Shown here in pieces: positions 46,511 to 55,514 of a DNA stretch of 64,000 nucleotides. The position numbers were made by a program, and so were the translations under genes. Within the stretch, counting starts at the first letter, position 1. Each line of letters opens with the position of its first letter. A model generated the notes under the pieces. It did not search any database, had not been told where the DNA came from, and saw only the letters and a program-made list of their open reading frames with translations. The stretch covers positions 4,958,501-5,022,500 of the forward strand of contig JAZKJV010011400.1 of NCBI GenBank assembly GCA_037367405.1. The letters are read 5' to 3'. The stretch comes from Ottelia alismoides. Lineage: Eukaryota > Streptophyta > Magnoliopsida > Alismatales > Hydrocharitaceae.

Positions 46511-47413
46511 TTAAGCGATCCGTCGCTTAAGTTCAGTTGAATAATCGGTGTGCGCGTGAAACTGCTGCTGGAACATCTGGCGAAGCGTGGCTGCCAAACG
46601 ACCATTGAGCTGGTGACCGCTGCGATGGGCGACGATGTGACCTTCCAGGTCAACGCCCGCCAAGGCCAGATCACCTAACAAATCCAGGGCTTTGTGTCTA
46701 GGACATTCGTCCGCAAATCGCAGTTCGTTGTCGATTGGACCAGCCTCACCAAAGACCAGCAAGTCGCGCGTGGTCACATGCTGAGCCAGGCCTTTGCTCT
46801 GCAGTTGATTGGCTTCGGACTGGGTTACAAACGTACGAGCTTCTGCCAACTGACTGACGAAGGTGAACTCGCTGACCGGGCAGCTAAACGTACCGCGGCC
46901 TATCGAACTGCCTGGTCCGTAGTCCAGTTGGTATTCGATACTCAAGCCATCCAGATCTGAGGGATAGGCGGCGACCCATTGACTGTCGCTGCCGATGCGT
47001 ACTTGTTCGGTGATGCGCAGCGTCTCACGCGGTAACGTTTGAATGGTGCGACCGGCTGCTTCGAGCGCTAATGTGTATCCATAACTGCTGCCATCCAGCC
47101 CGGGCATCTCACAGTTGGTGCAGTGGATCTCGACGTTATCGATCTTCAGACCTGACAGAGCTGCCAGGACGTGTTCGACCATATCGACCACGGCAGAACC
47201 ACAGGCCAGGCGAGTACGCAATGACATGTCGACACGGTGGTCGGCAATCGCCAGGACGCTGGGGCAATCGGGTAAATCGGTGCGCACGAATCGAATGCCG
47301 GCACCCGCCGGCGCAGGGAAGAACGTCAGCGTGATTGGTTGGCTCGACCAGTAACCTCGACCAGTTACCTGGCAAGGTCGGCTGAGCGTATGCTGAAATC
47401 GGGTAGCCCGCAT
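46511..47413 (-). CDS. lpxC: UDP-3-O-acyl-N-acetylglucosamine deacetylase
   Basis: A 300-residue zinc hydrolase performing the first committed step of lipid A synthesis. AGGA lies 4-5 nt before the ATG. The zinc and catalytic residues are in place: VEHVLAALSGL (Glu and His, near residue 80), HKALDLLGDLAL (His and Asp, near 242) and AHRSGHQLN (catalytic His, near 265). The substrate loop has MPGLDGSSYGY. The start is normal for the family (QHTLSRPCQVTGRGYWSSQP). It precedes lpxA by 34 nt on the same strand. Unlike in Bacteroidetes and some other phyla it is not fused to FabZ; a separate fabZ lies at 63110. Confidence 0.96.
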   Translation of the reverse strand: MRATRFQHTLSRPCQVTGRGYWSSQPITLTFFPAPAGAGIRFVRTDLPDCPSVLAIADHRVDMSLRTRLACGSAVVDMVEHVLAALSGLKIDNVEIHCTNCEMPGLDGSSYGYTLALEAAGRTIQTLPRETLRITEQVRIGSDSQWVAAYPSDLDGLSIEYQLDYGPGSSIGRGTFSCPVSEFTFVSQLAEARTFVTQSEANQLQSKGLAQHVTTRDLLVFGEAGPIDNELRFADECPRHKALDLLGDLALAGVDLEGHIVAHRSGHQLNGRLAATLRQMFQQQFHAHTDYSTELKRRIA

Positions 47414-47611
47414 GTCGTCCTGCGTTTCAATTCTGCGTTTCGATTCGTCGGATAAAAAACGATGCCGATGAGGGGCAAAGCGGCAATCGCTTTGTATTGG
47501 GCGTTGAGTGTTATCACGTGTATGGCGGAGTGCCTAAGACTGAGCACTCGCTGGCGACCCTCGCAAACCTGCGAGGGCCACAGCAGACCAGCAGAGCTGG
47601 CTGACAATCGC

Positions 47612-48301
47612 TTACTTGAACTTGGGATTGTTGGCGCCGGGAGCAGTAGCCGCCTTGGTCGCCGGGGCGGCGCCTGTTGGCTTGATCTGATCCTTCAACT
47701 GAGTGAGCACCCAGTTGGTGATATCCACTTGAGGGTCTTCAACGTGGTAGAAGACCTCTTGCATCATGGCCGTTTCAATTGTCTGCGGCTTCTTCAGGTC
47801 GGGTTTCTCGCGATTGACCTTCAGCACGACCGAGGTACCCATGGCCTGGCAATAGAACTTCAGCAGGTGAGTAACTTGGGCATGCACGGTCATGAAGATT
47901 TGAGCTCGCTTTTCATCGAACTCTTTGTTCTTGCGAACGACCTTCAGGCGGAACTCGGTATCCTTGGCAGCAATTTCCGCTTCCATCTTGGCGTAATCGG
48001 CTGTGCCTTCTTGGAACTTTTCACGCAGCTCTTCCATCATCTTCAGGATGGATTGGCGTTCCTGTTCAAATCCCTGGCCAACGGTTTCCGACTCGGCCTT
48101 GATCTGTTCGATCTGTTCCTTCATGGTCGGATGGTTGGTGAGGATGTAGCCCAGGTCGATAACGGCTACCGGTACCGAGGCACGCTGTTGAGCGGCAGGG
48201 GCTGCTGCGGCTGCTGCGCCGGCTGGTTGTTGAGCTCGAGCAGCGGATGTCACCAGCGACAAACCGGCTACCAGGGCGACACAGAATGTTCCAATGCGCA
48301 C
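47612..48301 (-). CDS. OmpH/Skp-family periplasmic chaperone
   Basis: The GTG at 48301 is preferred over the in-frame GTG three codons earlier because AAGGAG lies 8 nt before it, while it would touch the earlier one. The 229-residue product has a signal peptide ending AARA|QQP, an Ala-rich linker, and the OmpH core: VAVIDLGYILTNHPTMKEQ, a long coiled coil (about 65-130; QERQSILKMMEELREKFQ) and a closing VVLKVNREKP segment. Skp holds unfolded outer-membrane proteins in the periplasm. Its place before lpxC and lpxA fits the envelope biogenesis clusters of Gram-negative bacteria. The last 25 residues are Ala/Pro/Thr rich. Confidence 0.9.
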   Translation of the reverse strand: MRIGTFCVALVAGLSLVTSAARAQQPAGAAAAAAPAAQQRASVPVAVIDLGYILTNHPTMKEQIEQIKAESETVGQGFEQERQSILKMMEELREKFQEGTADYAKMEAEIAAKDTEFRLKVVRKNKEFDEKRAQIFMTVHAQVTHLLKFYCQAMGTSVVLKVNREKPDLKKPQTIETAMMQEVFYHVEDPQVDITNWVLTQLKDQIKPTGAAPATKAATAPGANNPKFK

Positions 48302-48522
48302 GTTCAGCACTCCTTGCTTACGTATGGCTTCAGCGACAATGGGAAGTTGTGTTCGATCCTTCCGAACCTTCCCAAACTATTCAGGTTTTGGCTATCGGTC
48401 GAGGACTACCGTTGCAACCGGCGCCAGTCCAATAGCCGGGGCATTGTGACGGGATTATGGGTGTACGTAAATAGCGACTTTCCCGGGAATTAAGCAGGTT
48501 TTCACTTTTTTTAAGGCGTCGC

Positions 48523-49830
48523 TTACAAGAAAATGTAGCCTTCCTCGCCATAGAGCGTCACATCCAAGCCTTGCCGCTCCATCGTCGAATTGACGCGCAA
48601 GCCGACCAGCATGTCGATTAACTTAAATATCCCAATGCTGATGACCACCACATAGGTCGTAGCAATCGACAAAGCGACCAGCTGTCCAACCAACATCATC
48701 CAGTTTCCATCGATCACTCCAACCGGTGCACCCGAGGCGACGTTATTGACCGCGCGGGTTGCAAAGACACCCGTCAGCAAGGCGCCGACGATTCCTCCGA
48801 TGCCATGCACGCCGAAGGCATCCAGCGAGTCATCGTAATCCAGCAGCCACTTCAGTCGATAACAGGCCAAGAAACAACACACACCAGCGACAGCCCCCAT
48901 GATCAAGGCCGACATGGGGCCCACATAACCGGCTGCCGGTGTGATGCAAACCAGTCCCGATACCGCTCCGCTGCACACTCCCAACACCGAAGGCTTGGTT
49001 CGCTGCCACCACTCGCAACCCGCCCAGACCAAAGCTCCTGCAGCCGCACTGAAATGCGTCGTCATGATGGCGTTGGTGGCAATAGCATTGATGCCCAGGG
49101 CGCTACCAGCATTGAATCCACACCAGCCGATCCACATCAGCGAGGTGCCCAGGGCTGTGTAGGTTAGATTGTGCGGCGGCATGGGTTCCTGGCGATGTCC
49201 CAGTCGTGGTCCGATCATGATCGCAGCCACCAGCGCGCTCAAGCCGCCACTGACATGCACGACCATCCCGCCCGCAAAATCCAGGCTGCCACCTAACAAG
49301 CCCGATTGCCAAGACAAAAAGCCGCCACCCCAGACCCAATGAGCCAACGGGCAGTACACCAAGAGTCCCCACAGCAGTGCAAACCACAATAAGGCACTGA
49401 ATTTCATCCGTTCGGCAAAGGCTCCGCAAACGATGATCGGCGCGATGATAAAGAACATACCCTCGTAGAGCATGTGCGTGATGCGGGGCAATTGCGAGCT
49501 GAACATCGGTGTCAAAACCGTAGCGCTCTCCGCGCTCCAAGTTCGCGAGACGCCTCGCATGAACAGATAATCAAGATTACCAACCAGCATGCCGCGGCCA
49601 CCGAAACAGAGCGAGTACCCCACGACGGCCCACAGCAACGTCATAAAAGCGATCAGAAACAGGCACTGCATCATCATGCTGAGCACGTTTTTCTTGCGCA
49701 CCAGGCCCGCATAGTACAGTGCCAGTCCCGGCGATGCCATCAACAACATGAGCAGGCTGGCCAGCAAAACCCAGGCGTTATGGGGGGCCACCGATGCGCT
49801 GGCAAGAAAGTCATCGGTGACAGGAGGCAT
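48523..49830 (-). CDS. Ammonium transporter (Amt family)
   Basis: A 435-residue membrane protein from the ATG at 49830; an ATG at 49869 would add 13 residues, and neither has a clear ribosome binding site. About eleven helices are visible. Signature segments: PHNAWVLLASLLMLLMASPGLALYY-type first helix, AFAERMKF, DFAGGMVVHVSGG (first pore His) and GVHGIGGIVGALLTG (second pore His). Amt channels move ammonium into the cell when nitrogen is scarce. No glnB/glnK partner is adjacent, unusual for bacterial amt genes. The C-terminal tail has the normal GLDVTLYGEEGY end that contacts PII proteins, so such a partner probably exists elsewhere. Confidence 0.95.
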   Translation of the reverse strand: MPPVTDDFLASASVAPHNAWVLLASLLMLLMASPGLALYYAGLVRKKNVLSMMMQCLFLIAFMTLLWAVVGYSLCFGGRGMLVGNLDYLFMRGVSRTWSAESATVLTPMFSSQLPRITHMLYEGMFFIIAPIIVCGAFAERMKFSALLWFALLWGLLVYCPLAHWVWGGGFLSWQSGLLGGSLDFAGGMVVHVSGGLSALVAAIMIGPRLGHRQEPMPPHNLTYTALGTSLMWIGWCGFNAGSALGINAIATNAIMTTHFSAAAGALVWAGCEWWQRTKPSVLGVCSGAVSGLVCITPAAGYVGPMSALIMGAVAGVCCFLACYRLKWLLDYDDSLDAFGVHGIGGIVGALLTGVFATRAVNNVASGAPVGVIDGNWMMLVGQLVALSIATTYVVVISIGIFKLIDMLVGLRVNSTMERQGLDVTLYGEEGYIFL

Positions 49831-50531
49831 GGAGCAGCTCGCCAGGGAAAGACCGTGAGCTCGCTTCATCGAAGTGAGCGTAGATAAGCGGTTGATCGTC
49901 TGCTGCTCAGCATACCGGTAACCCCCACATTCGACAACGCGGTCGCTCGATCTCTCTGGGGACTGGCAGGTGTTAGAGCCACTTGGCAAACCTAGTAGCC
50001 ACCGTCACCAGAGGGTGGACAAAATTGGTAGCCACCGTCACCAGAGGGTGGTCGCAAACCTGGTAGCCACCGCCCGCTAGACGGTGGACGCGATTGGCAT
50101 CGCTTTCGACCGCTTGGCAGCCGTGGCTACCAAGGCTGCATCCAGCGAAAGTTGCGGTGATGAGAAACCCCCTTGGTGGTGGAGCGAAGGGGTCTTTGAT
50201 TCCTTGACGCTGCCTGGGTTGGCTAGTAAACTTGCGACGTTGCAGGGCTGGTCCTGCCTACGTAATTTGCCAGCCCGCGATGCACCGATCCACCAATTGC
50301 CATGGGTGGCGACTGGATCGAACTGAACCTACCTTTCCTCCCACCGAACATTCCTTGGTCATTGGAGTGACCTGCTTCGCCCGGCCCGCAACTTGGCTTA
50401 AGAGAACTTCATTTGAGGATCTCCTTGGTCGATTGCAACCAGTTATCACTTGATATCACCCACGCTGCTGCCTCCGATGCCTGCGCACCGCTGGTCGCCG
50501 TTTAGGGTGATCTCGCCTGAGGAACCCCACC
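49831..50531. repeat. Intergenic region with GTAGCC-family hairpins (49995-50130)
   Basis: The 701-bp gap lies between divergent genes. GTAGCCACCGTCACC units start at 49995 and about 50028; their stems carry one mismatch (GAGGGTGG instead of GACGGTGG). A third unit starts at about 50063, followed by a reverse copy ending CCGTGGCTAC at 50130, giving the same paired layout as 9010-9076. In 50131-50531 I see no gene or clear repeat; GAGGA 8 nt before 50532 is the ribosome binding site of the next gene. Confidence 0.7.
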
Positions 50532-53099
50532 ATGCCGTTAAGCAATTCAGCTCGTTGTCTATTCCTGCTATTCGTGTTGGTCGTTCCCGCTTGGAGCGCT
50601 GGGGCTCAGCCACCGGCGATTCCCCAGGACCCACCTGCGGAAACAATTGCGGAGGTGCCAGTAGCCGCCGCGACAGCAGGCGAAACCAAAGTCGATACTA
50701 CCGAAAGTGGATCAGAGATTCCTGGAGCAGCCAAGAGCGGGGCGGTTGATAAGAGCAAACGAGTCATTCTGAATTTTCGCGACGAGGAGTGGCTGCCGGC
50801 ACTGCACTGGCTGGCTAAAGAGTTGCAATTGAATCTCGATTATCAGCAGTTGCCGGAAGGCAAGCTGAGCCTGTTCAGTTCGAATGACTATGCCTTGGAA
50901 GAGGCTGAAGACCTGATCAACATGCAATTGCTTGGCCGGGGCTTTACGTTGCTCAAGCGCGGTGAAGTCTTGCGTTTGGTGCCGATGAAAGAGATCGACA
51001 TTACGCTGGTGCCGCGCGTCACGACCGAGGAGTTGGAAGGGTTGGCCAAGCACCAGGTGGTTCGACTGTCGATTCCGCTGGAGTGGATGTTGGCCGACAA
51101 GGCGGCGATCGAGTTCAAGCCGCTGTTGAGTCCGTTTGGTCAGATGTTTCCACTGCCCAGCAGCAACCGTTTGGAGGTGCTGGATGCGGTGGTCAATTTG
51201 CGCGAGCTGTCTCGCCTGATCGCGCGGGCTGAATCGGAGGATGGACGTCGCGTGCGCGTGCTCGAGTTTCGCTTGAAGTATCGCAAGGCCGCGGAGATCG
51301 CCATTCAGGTTCGGCAGTTGATTGGCCTGCCACCGGATGGCACGCCGGCTGCGTCGACTCAGACACAACTGGAGATCGAACAGGCTCGCTTCAAAGCCGA
51401 GGCTGTCAAGCAGTTAGGCACCAATGCCCGCGATTTATTGGGGGAGAAGAAGCAGGACACCTTTTTGGTTGTCAATGAGAAAGAGAATAGCATTGTCGTC
51501 AACGCGCCGCCTGACAAACTGGAGATGGTCAAGCAGACCGTCGAGACGTTGGACAAGCCACTGCCTGAGACCGATTCATCATGGCAGACCGTTAGCCGCG
51601 TGAAAGTGCATCCGGTCAATGGATTTGATCCCGATGCAATCAGCAAGCTACTGCTGGCTCTGCAGGAGCGAGGCAACCTGGCCAAAGAAACTCGCATTCA
51701 ACACGAAGCCGCGTATAACCGCATCATTGCGTTTGCGACGCCTGAGGACCATTTGACGATCTCGCAATTGATTGAGAGTTATCGAGCCGAGAAGAGGTCC
51801 GCTTCGGTTATTCCGCTCAGCAGCGTCTCGCCCCAATATGCCGTTAAAGCGATTCAGCTGATTTTGAAGAACCCCGAACGCCCCAGCACCACACCGGGCG
51901 TGGCCAGCGATGGCAAGTTTCAGATCGAAGCTGATCCCGAGAACAACCGCTTGCTGCTGTGGGCCACTTCGGATGAACTGAAAGAAGTGCGTGAGTTCTT
52001 GATCAGCTTGGGTGAGACATTCGAAAGCAATCCGACGGCCAGCTCGCAAATGCATGTTGTCAGCGTCAGTCCTGGCGATGTTGCCGAGGTGACTCAGCGC
52101 TTGCGCGAACTGTGGCATGAGATCAGCGAAGCACCGCTGGTGATCGAGCGCAAACCGGCTCTGCTGCCGGCTGGCTCAGATGCTCCGGCGGCCCCGGTGC
52201 CACCCGTGCCCGATGTAAGTCAGACAAGTGATCGCTCCAATGTCCGTCTGGTGTCGAGCTCCAGCAGCGACGAGAACCCGGTCGGTCGCGTGGGTGAAGT
52301 CGTTGATCGATCGCAGGCGGAGACGGATGAGGAGGGTGGCCAGTTGCCGCCGGTGCGGATAATCGAAGGGAAGAAGGGCGACCTGGTCATCGTCTCTCGC
52401 GATCCTGAAGCGGCCGTGGCGGCTAAAAAGTTGCTTGAGCAATTGGTTCCTGATCCAGGCGATGTGCGTGTCATTCAACTGAAGCATGCCCAGGCCCTCT
52501 CGGTGCGACGTCAGTTGGAGTCCATGCTACAAACGGTAGCCAGTGCCGCACCGGTGTCGAAGCTAGCGACACCTGCGCCAGCGGTCGTTATCGAGGTGGA
52601 TGCCCGCACCAATCGGCTGATTATCCAGCACTGCACGGCGCGGCAATTGGAGCTGATCAATAAATACATCCCGGTGCTCGATCAACCAGCCGGTAACGAC
52701 GATCGCATGATTCGTCAGCAGAAGGTCTATCGCGTCAAACATCGCCGGGCTACCGAGGTGGTTGAGGTGGTCAAGGAAGTGTACCGTGACTTGCTGAGCA
52801 TAAACGATCGCGTGTTCTCTGGTAGCAGCAGCTACCGGCCCAGCGGTTACAACCAAAACCTGGCAGCCACGGCTAGCAATCCAGAGTATCAAGGGTTGAT
52901 GTCTGTCGGCACCGATTCGGAAGCCAACCTGTTAGTGATCTCTGCACCTGCCTACTTGATTGAAGAAGTTATCAAACTGGCCGAATCGGTGGATACGCCC
53001 TCCGATGGACCCGCGATGGCCGTGGTGCCGGCGGCCGGTGATGCTACGGACGTCAAGCTCCGCGAGGCACTATCCAAGATTCTGAAGAAACGCGGTTAG
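50532..53099 (+). CDS. Secretin N-domain repeat protein without a channel domain
   Basis: An 855-residue exported protein (signal to about GAG|AQP). After an acidic/Ala linker, residues about 75-175 look like a secretin/TonB short N0-like domain (VILNFRDEEWLPALHWLAKELQLNL). Then come repeated NolW/N1-type domains of secretins: VLEFRLKYRKAAEIAIQVRQLIG, TVSRVKVHPVNGFDPDAISKLLLALQ, VIPLSSVSPQYAVKAIQLIL, HVVSVSPGDVAEVTQRLRELW, RVIQLKHAQALSVRRQLE and KVYRVKHRRATEVVEVVKEVY. Each is followed by a strand such as ENSIVVNAPPDKLEMVK. The C-terminal secretin beta-barrel is missing. Similar proteins are frequent in Planctomycetes, but their partner is unknown. It is convergent with the next gene, 1 nt apart. 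Confidence 0.85.
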   Translation: MPLSNSARCLFLLFVLVVPAWSAGAQPPAIPQDPPAETIAEVPVAAATAGETKVDTTESGSEIPGAAKSGAVDKSKRVILNFRDEEWLPALHWLAKELQLNLDYQQLPEGKLSLFSSNDYALEEAEDLINMQLLGRGFTLLKRGEVLRLVPMKEIDITLVPRVTTEELEGLAKHQVVRLSIPLEWMLADKAAIEFKPLLSPFGQMFPLPSSNRLEVLDAVVNLRELSRLIARAESEDGRRVRVLEFRLKYRKAAEIAIQVRQLIGLPPDGTPAASTQTQLEIEQARFKAEAVKQLGTNARDLLGEKKQDTFLVVNEKENSIVVNAPPDKLEMVKQTVETLDKPLPETDSSWQTVSRVKVHPVNGFDPDAISKLLLALQERGNLAKETRIQHEAAYNRIIAFATPEDHLTISQLIESYRAEKRSASVIPLSSVSPQYAVKAIQLILKNPERPSTTPGVASDGKFQIEADPENNRLLLWATSDELKEVREFLISLGETFESNPTASSQMHVVSVSPGDVAEVTQRLRELWHEISEAPLVIERKPALLPAGSDAPAAPVPPVPDVSQTSDRSNVRLVSSSSSDENPVGRVGEVVDRSQAETDEEGGQLPPVRIIEGKKGDLVIVSRDPEAAVAAKKLLEQLVPDPGDVRVIQLKHAQALSVRRQLESMLQTVASAAPVSKLATPAPAVVIEVDARTNRLIIQHCTARQLELINKYIPVLDQPAGNDDRMIRQQKVYRVKHRRATEVVEVVKEVYRDLLSINDRVFSGSSSYRPSGYNQNLAATASNPEYQGLMSVGTDSEANLLVISAPAYLIEEVIKLAESVDTPSDGPAMAVVPAAGDATDVKLREALSKILKKRG

Positions 53100-53100
53100 T

Positions 53101-53949
53101 TCAAGCCGCCGCTTTGCGTCCCATGAGGCCTTGAGCGAAATGGCTCAGATGCACCATGGAGTCGCCAAAGAAATCGAACGAGAGTTGGCGGCGCAGATCG
53201 ACGGAAAGACCTCCACCTCCGATCGCCAGTTGAGAGTGGTCGTGGAGTTGGGAGAACAACTGCCGATTGTCTTGGATCAGCTTGTTCGAATCGTTAGGGT
53301 GTGTGTAGCAAACCCAGACCAGGACGGCATCGCTCAGGTTGGCCACGGCGGCCAGGTCGGCGCCGGACAGGCCGGCCCCGAGCGATTCGGCGTTCCAGCC
53401 AAGTTCGCGGAGCGTTGCTTCTGCAAACAGGCTGGCCAGATCAGCATCATCCCCGTGGGCGCTTGCGCCGACGGCTCGCAAGTTGATAAGCGGCGCGTCC
53501 ATTTCGGCCGAGAGTCGACAAAGCAGAACTCGCACCCGCTGGGCAGCTCGCAGCAATTGGTGCCTGGCAATCTGTTGAGTCTGTTCCATCCAACCCAGAC
53601 GTACCAGGGCCGGCCCCAGTACTTCATCACAGAGCTCAGCGATACACATTCTTCGACGCAGTTTTTGGACTGCGTTGAACAAGTCCAGTTGTCGATCGGT
53701 CAGCAGCCAATGACAGCATTGAACGTGATCCAGGCCGAGCGTAGCGGCGCGCTTGGCGGCTGGTTCCAACGTGGGATCTCGCCCGGCTTCGGTCTGCCAG
53801 TTTTGGACTGATTTCAGAGAGATGCGTCGGTGACCGCCAGGGGTACGCACGGCTGCTAGAACTCCGTCGTCGCACAGTCGCTTAATAGTCGACTGGCTGA
53901 CCCCCAGGCTTTCGGCCGCTTGCTTACACGACAAGTAAACAGCAGACAT
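53101..53949 (-). CDS. HTH regulator with a B12-binding-like sensor domain
   Basis: A 282-residue protein. Residues 5-50 are an excisionase/MerR-type winged HTH (LSCKQAAESLGVSQSTIKRLCDDG then TPGGHRRI). Residues about 80-160 are a helical region like the B12-binding cap domain of CarH/LitR regulators (ELCDEVLGPALVRLGWMEQ). Residues about 165-275 resemble the Rossmann-like cobalamin-binding domain (LFAEATLRELGWNAESLGAGL, DLAAVANLSDAVLVWV). The DxHxxG motif that holds the cobalt appears changed to SAHGDD, so cobalamin binding is uncertain. It could sense light, another tetrapyrrole or nothing. It ends 1 nt from the convergent secretin-like gene. Confidence 0.75.
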   Translation of the reverse strand: MSAVYLSCKQAAESLGVSQSTIKRLCDDGVLAAVRTPGGHRRISLKSVQNWQTEAGRDPTLEPAAKRAATLGLDHVQCCHWLLTDRQLDLFNAVQKLRRRMCIAELCDEVLGPALVRLGWMEQTQQIARHQLLRAAQRVRVLLCRLSAEMDAPLINLRAVGASAHGDDADLASLFAEATLRELGWNAESLGAGLSGADLAAVANLSDAVLVWVCYTHPNDSNKLIQDNRQLFSQLHDHSQLAIGGGGLSVDLRRQLSFDFFGDSMVHLSHFAQGLMGRKAAA

Positions 53950-54424
53950 GAGATGTTGCTAGCATAAGAACCAATGGTTGAGACCGTGACGTCTGACTGA
54001 TATCGGGAGCCGATCGCAGGCAACTAGTGTCGCGAGTTCGCCAATCCCGCTTTGCATGCTTTAGCGCAAGCTCATTCGGGGACATCGGCGGTGATCACTG
54101 GTGGTCGGTATCGCCAGACATGGCAGGGTCTGTCCCCGCATGTTTCTGACTGCTAGCAAAACCTGTCGCGAAAAGAAGAACGCGCAGGGTGTGTCCCCGT
54201 GCACATTTGCTAGCAATGAGTGACGAGTCTACGTTGCCTGTCCTCGCAGCGGCTACGTTGCCTGTCCCCGCAGCGTCATTAGGGCCGTTTGCTAGCAATC
54301 GCCCCAAGGCGATCGAGGCGCAGGGTGTGTCCCCATTCTTCAATGCTAGCATTGAAGAATGGGGACACACCCGGGCACTTTGAAGTGAGGAGGTTATGCT
54401 AGCGTCTGGGTGGGAAATGCTAGC
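53950..54424. repeat. Gap filled with GCTAGC and GGTGTGTCCCC repeats
   Basis: GGGTCTGTCCCC or GGGTGTGTCCCC words occur from about 54127, 54188 and 54323, and six GCTAGC words occur between about 54151 and 54424. They are spaced 20-75 bp apart. Two TACGTTGCCTGTCC words lie at about 54230 and 54252. The last GCTAGC (54419-54424) contains the ribD stop codon. No gene is visible in the first part (53950-54118). Confidence 0.75.
54323..54372. repeat. Perfect 50-bp palindrome
   Basis: Each base from 54323 to 54372 pairs with its mirror around the centre of GCTAGC (54345-54350). The arms are GGGTGTGTCCCC (outer) and ATTCTTCAAT (inner) with their exact complements. The next outward pair does not match. 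The element joins the two words of the local repeat family in opposite orientations. Confidence 0.95.
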
Positions 54425-55514
54425 GAGCTTGGAGGAAGATGTCGGGGCCTAAAGACTGATGCTGGACGATGCGCATTTGGGGACTGCGCGATACGAGGTC
54501 CAAGCCCACAGCACTACAGGGATTGGTGGCGGCGGCACCACCTAAGATCTTGGGCGCGATGTACACATGGTACTCATCGATCAAACCTTGATCGAATAGA
54601 TGCCCCAGCAATTGACCACCACCCTCCACTAGTACATTGGTGGCACGGTACTCGGAGACCAGGAACTTCATCAGAGCTGCCATACGCACCGCCTGGTCAG
54701 GCCAGCACTCCACGCGACAACCGGCTCGACGCAGAGCAGCTACTTGTTGGGGCGCTGCTTCCGGGCCAGTCCAAACCAAAACCGGCGCTTGCTCGACGCT
54801 CTCAACAAGCTGGCTTTCCAACCGCAAGCTCGCACGCGAATCCAGCACCACGCGCAGCGGTGTCCTCGGTCCAGCCGGGCGAGCCGTCAGCAGCGGATCG
54901 TCCAGCTGCGCAGTGCGTGAGCCCACCACGATCGCATCCATGCGTCCGCGCGTCTGATGCGCATGGGCGCGACTCTCCGGCCCCGAGATCCAGCGGCTGT
55001 CGCCAGTGCGCGTGGCCATTTTGCCATCGAGCGACATGGCCCACTTGGCAATCACATAAGGCAACCCAGTGGTGATACGTTTGAGGTACGGAGCCAGCAC
55101 TTCGGCGGCACTCGACTGCTCAGCTGGCAAGATATCCACTTCGATTCCAGCCTCGCGCAACAAGGCCACGCCGCGGCCGCTCACCTGGTCAAACGGATCG
55201 AGCATCGCACAACATACGCGCGCCACGCCAGCCGCAATCAAGGCATCGGTACACGGCGGCGTCTTGCCATGATGACAACAAGGTTCCAACGTAACGTAAG
55301 CCGTGGCTCCCCGAGCAGCGCCTTCAGGCAAGCTCGATAGTGCAACTCGCTCGGCATGCGGGCCACCAAAACGCTGATGGTAACCTTGTCCTATGATCTG
55401 GCCATCGCGCACCAGCACACATCCAACCATCGGATTGGGTTCGACGTAGCCTTGGCCTTGCCGCGCTAACTGGCAGGCAAGCTGCATGAACTCTTTATCG
55501 CCCAGCCTGGTCAT
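54420..55514 (-). CDS. ribD: Bifunctional riboflavin biosynthesis deaminase/reductase
   Basis: A 364-residue protein that performs two consecutive steps of riboflavin synthesis in the cytoplasm. The N-terminal deaminase carries the zinc site: GGPHAERVAL (His and Glu, near residue 52) and PCCHHGKTPPC (two Cys, near 76). NPMVGCVLV is also typical. The NADPH-dependent reductase begins about residue 150 (AMSLDGKMATRTGDSRWISG, VGSRTAQLDDPLLTAR) and contains NVLVEGGGQLLGHLFDQGLIDE. It overlaps the upstream hydrolase gene by 4 nt (ATGA type). Its TAG stop lies in a GCTAGC repeat word. Confidence 0.95.
   Translation of the reverse strand: MTRLGDKEFMQLACQLARQGQGYVEPNPMVGCVLVRDGQIIGQGYHQRFGGPHAERVALSSLPEGAARGATAYVTLEPCCHHGKTPPCTDALIAAGVARVCCAMLDPFDQVSGRGVALLREAGIEVDILPAEQSSAAEVLAPYLKRITTGLPYVIAKWAMSLDGKMATRTGDSRWISGPESRAHAHQTRGRMDAIVVGSRTAQLDDPLLTARPAGPRTPLRVVLDSRASLRLESQLVESVEQAPVLVWTGPEAAPQQVAALRRAGCRVECWPDQAVRMAALMKFLVSEYRATNVLVEGGGQLLGHLFDQGLIDEYHVYIAPKILGGAAATNPCSAVGLDLVSRSPQMRIVQHQSLGPDIFLQAR

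Noticed and set aside
47365..47607. An 80-codon minus-strand frame between ompH and lpxC
   Set aside because: It overlaps the lpxC start, lacks a ribosome binding site and has low-complexity composition.
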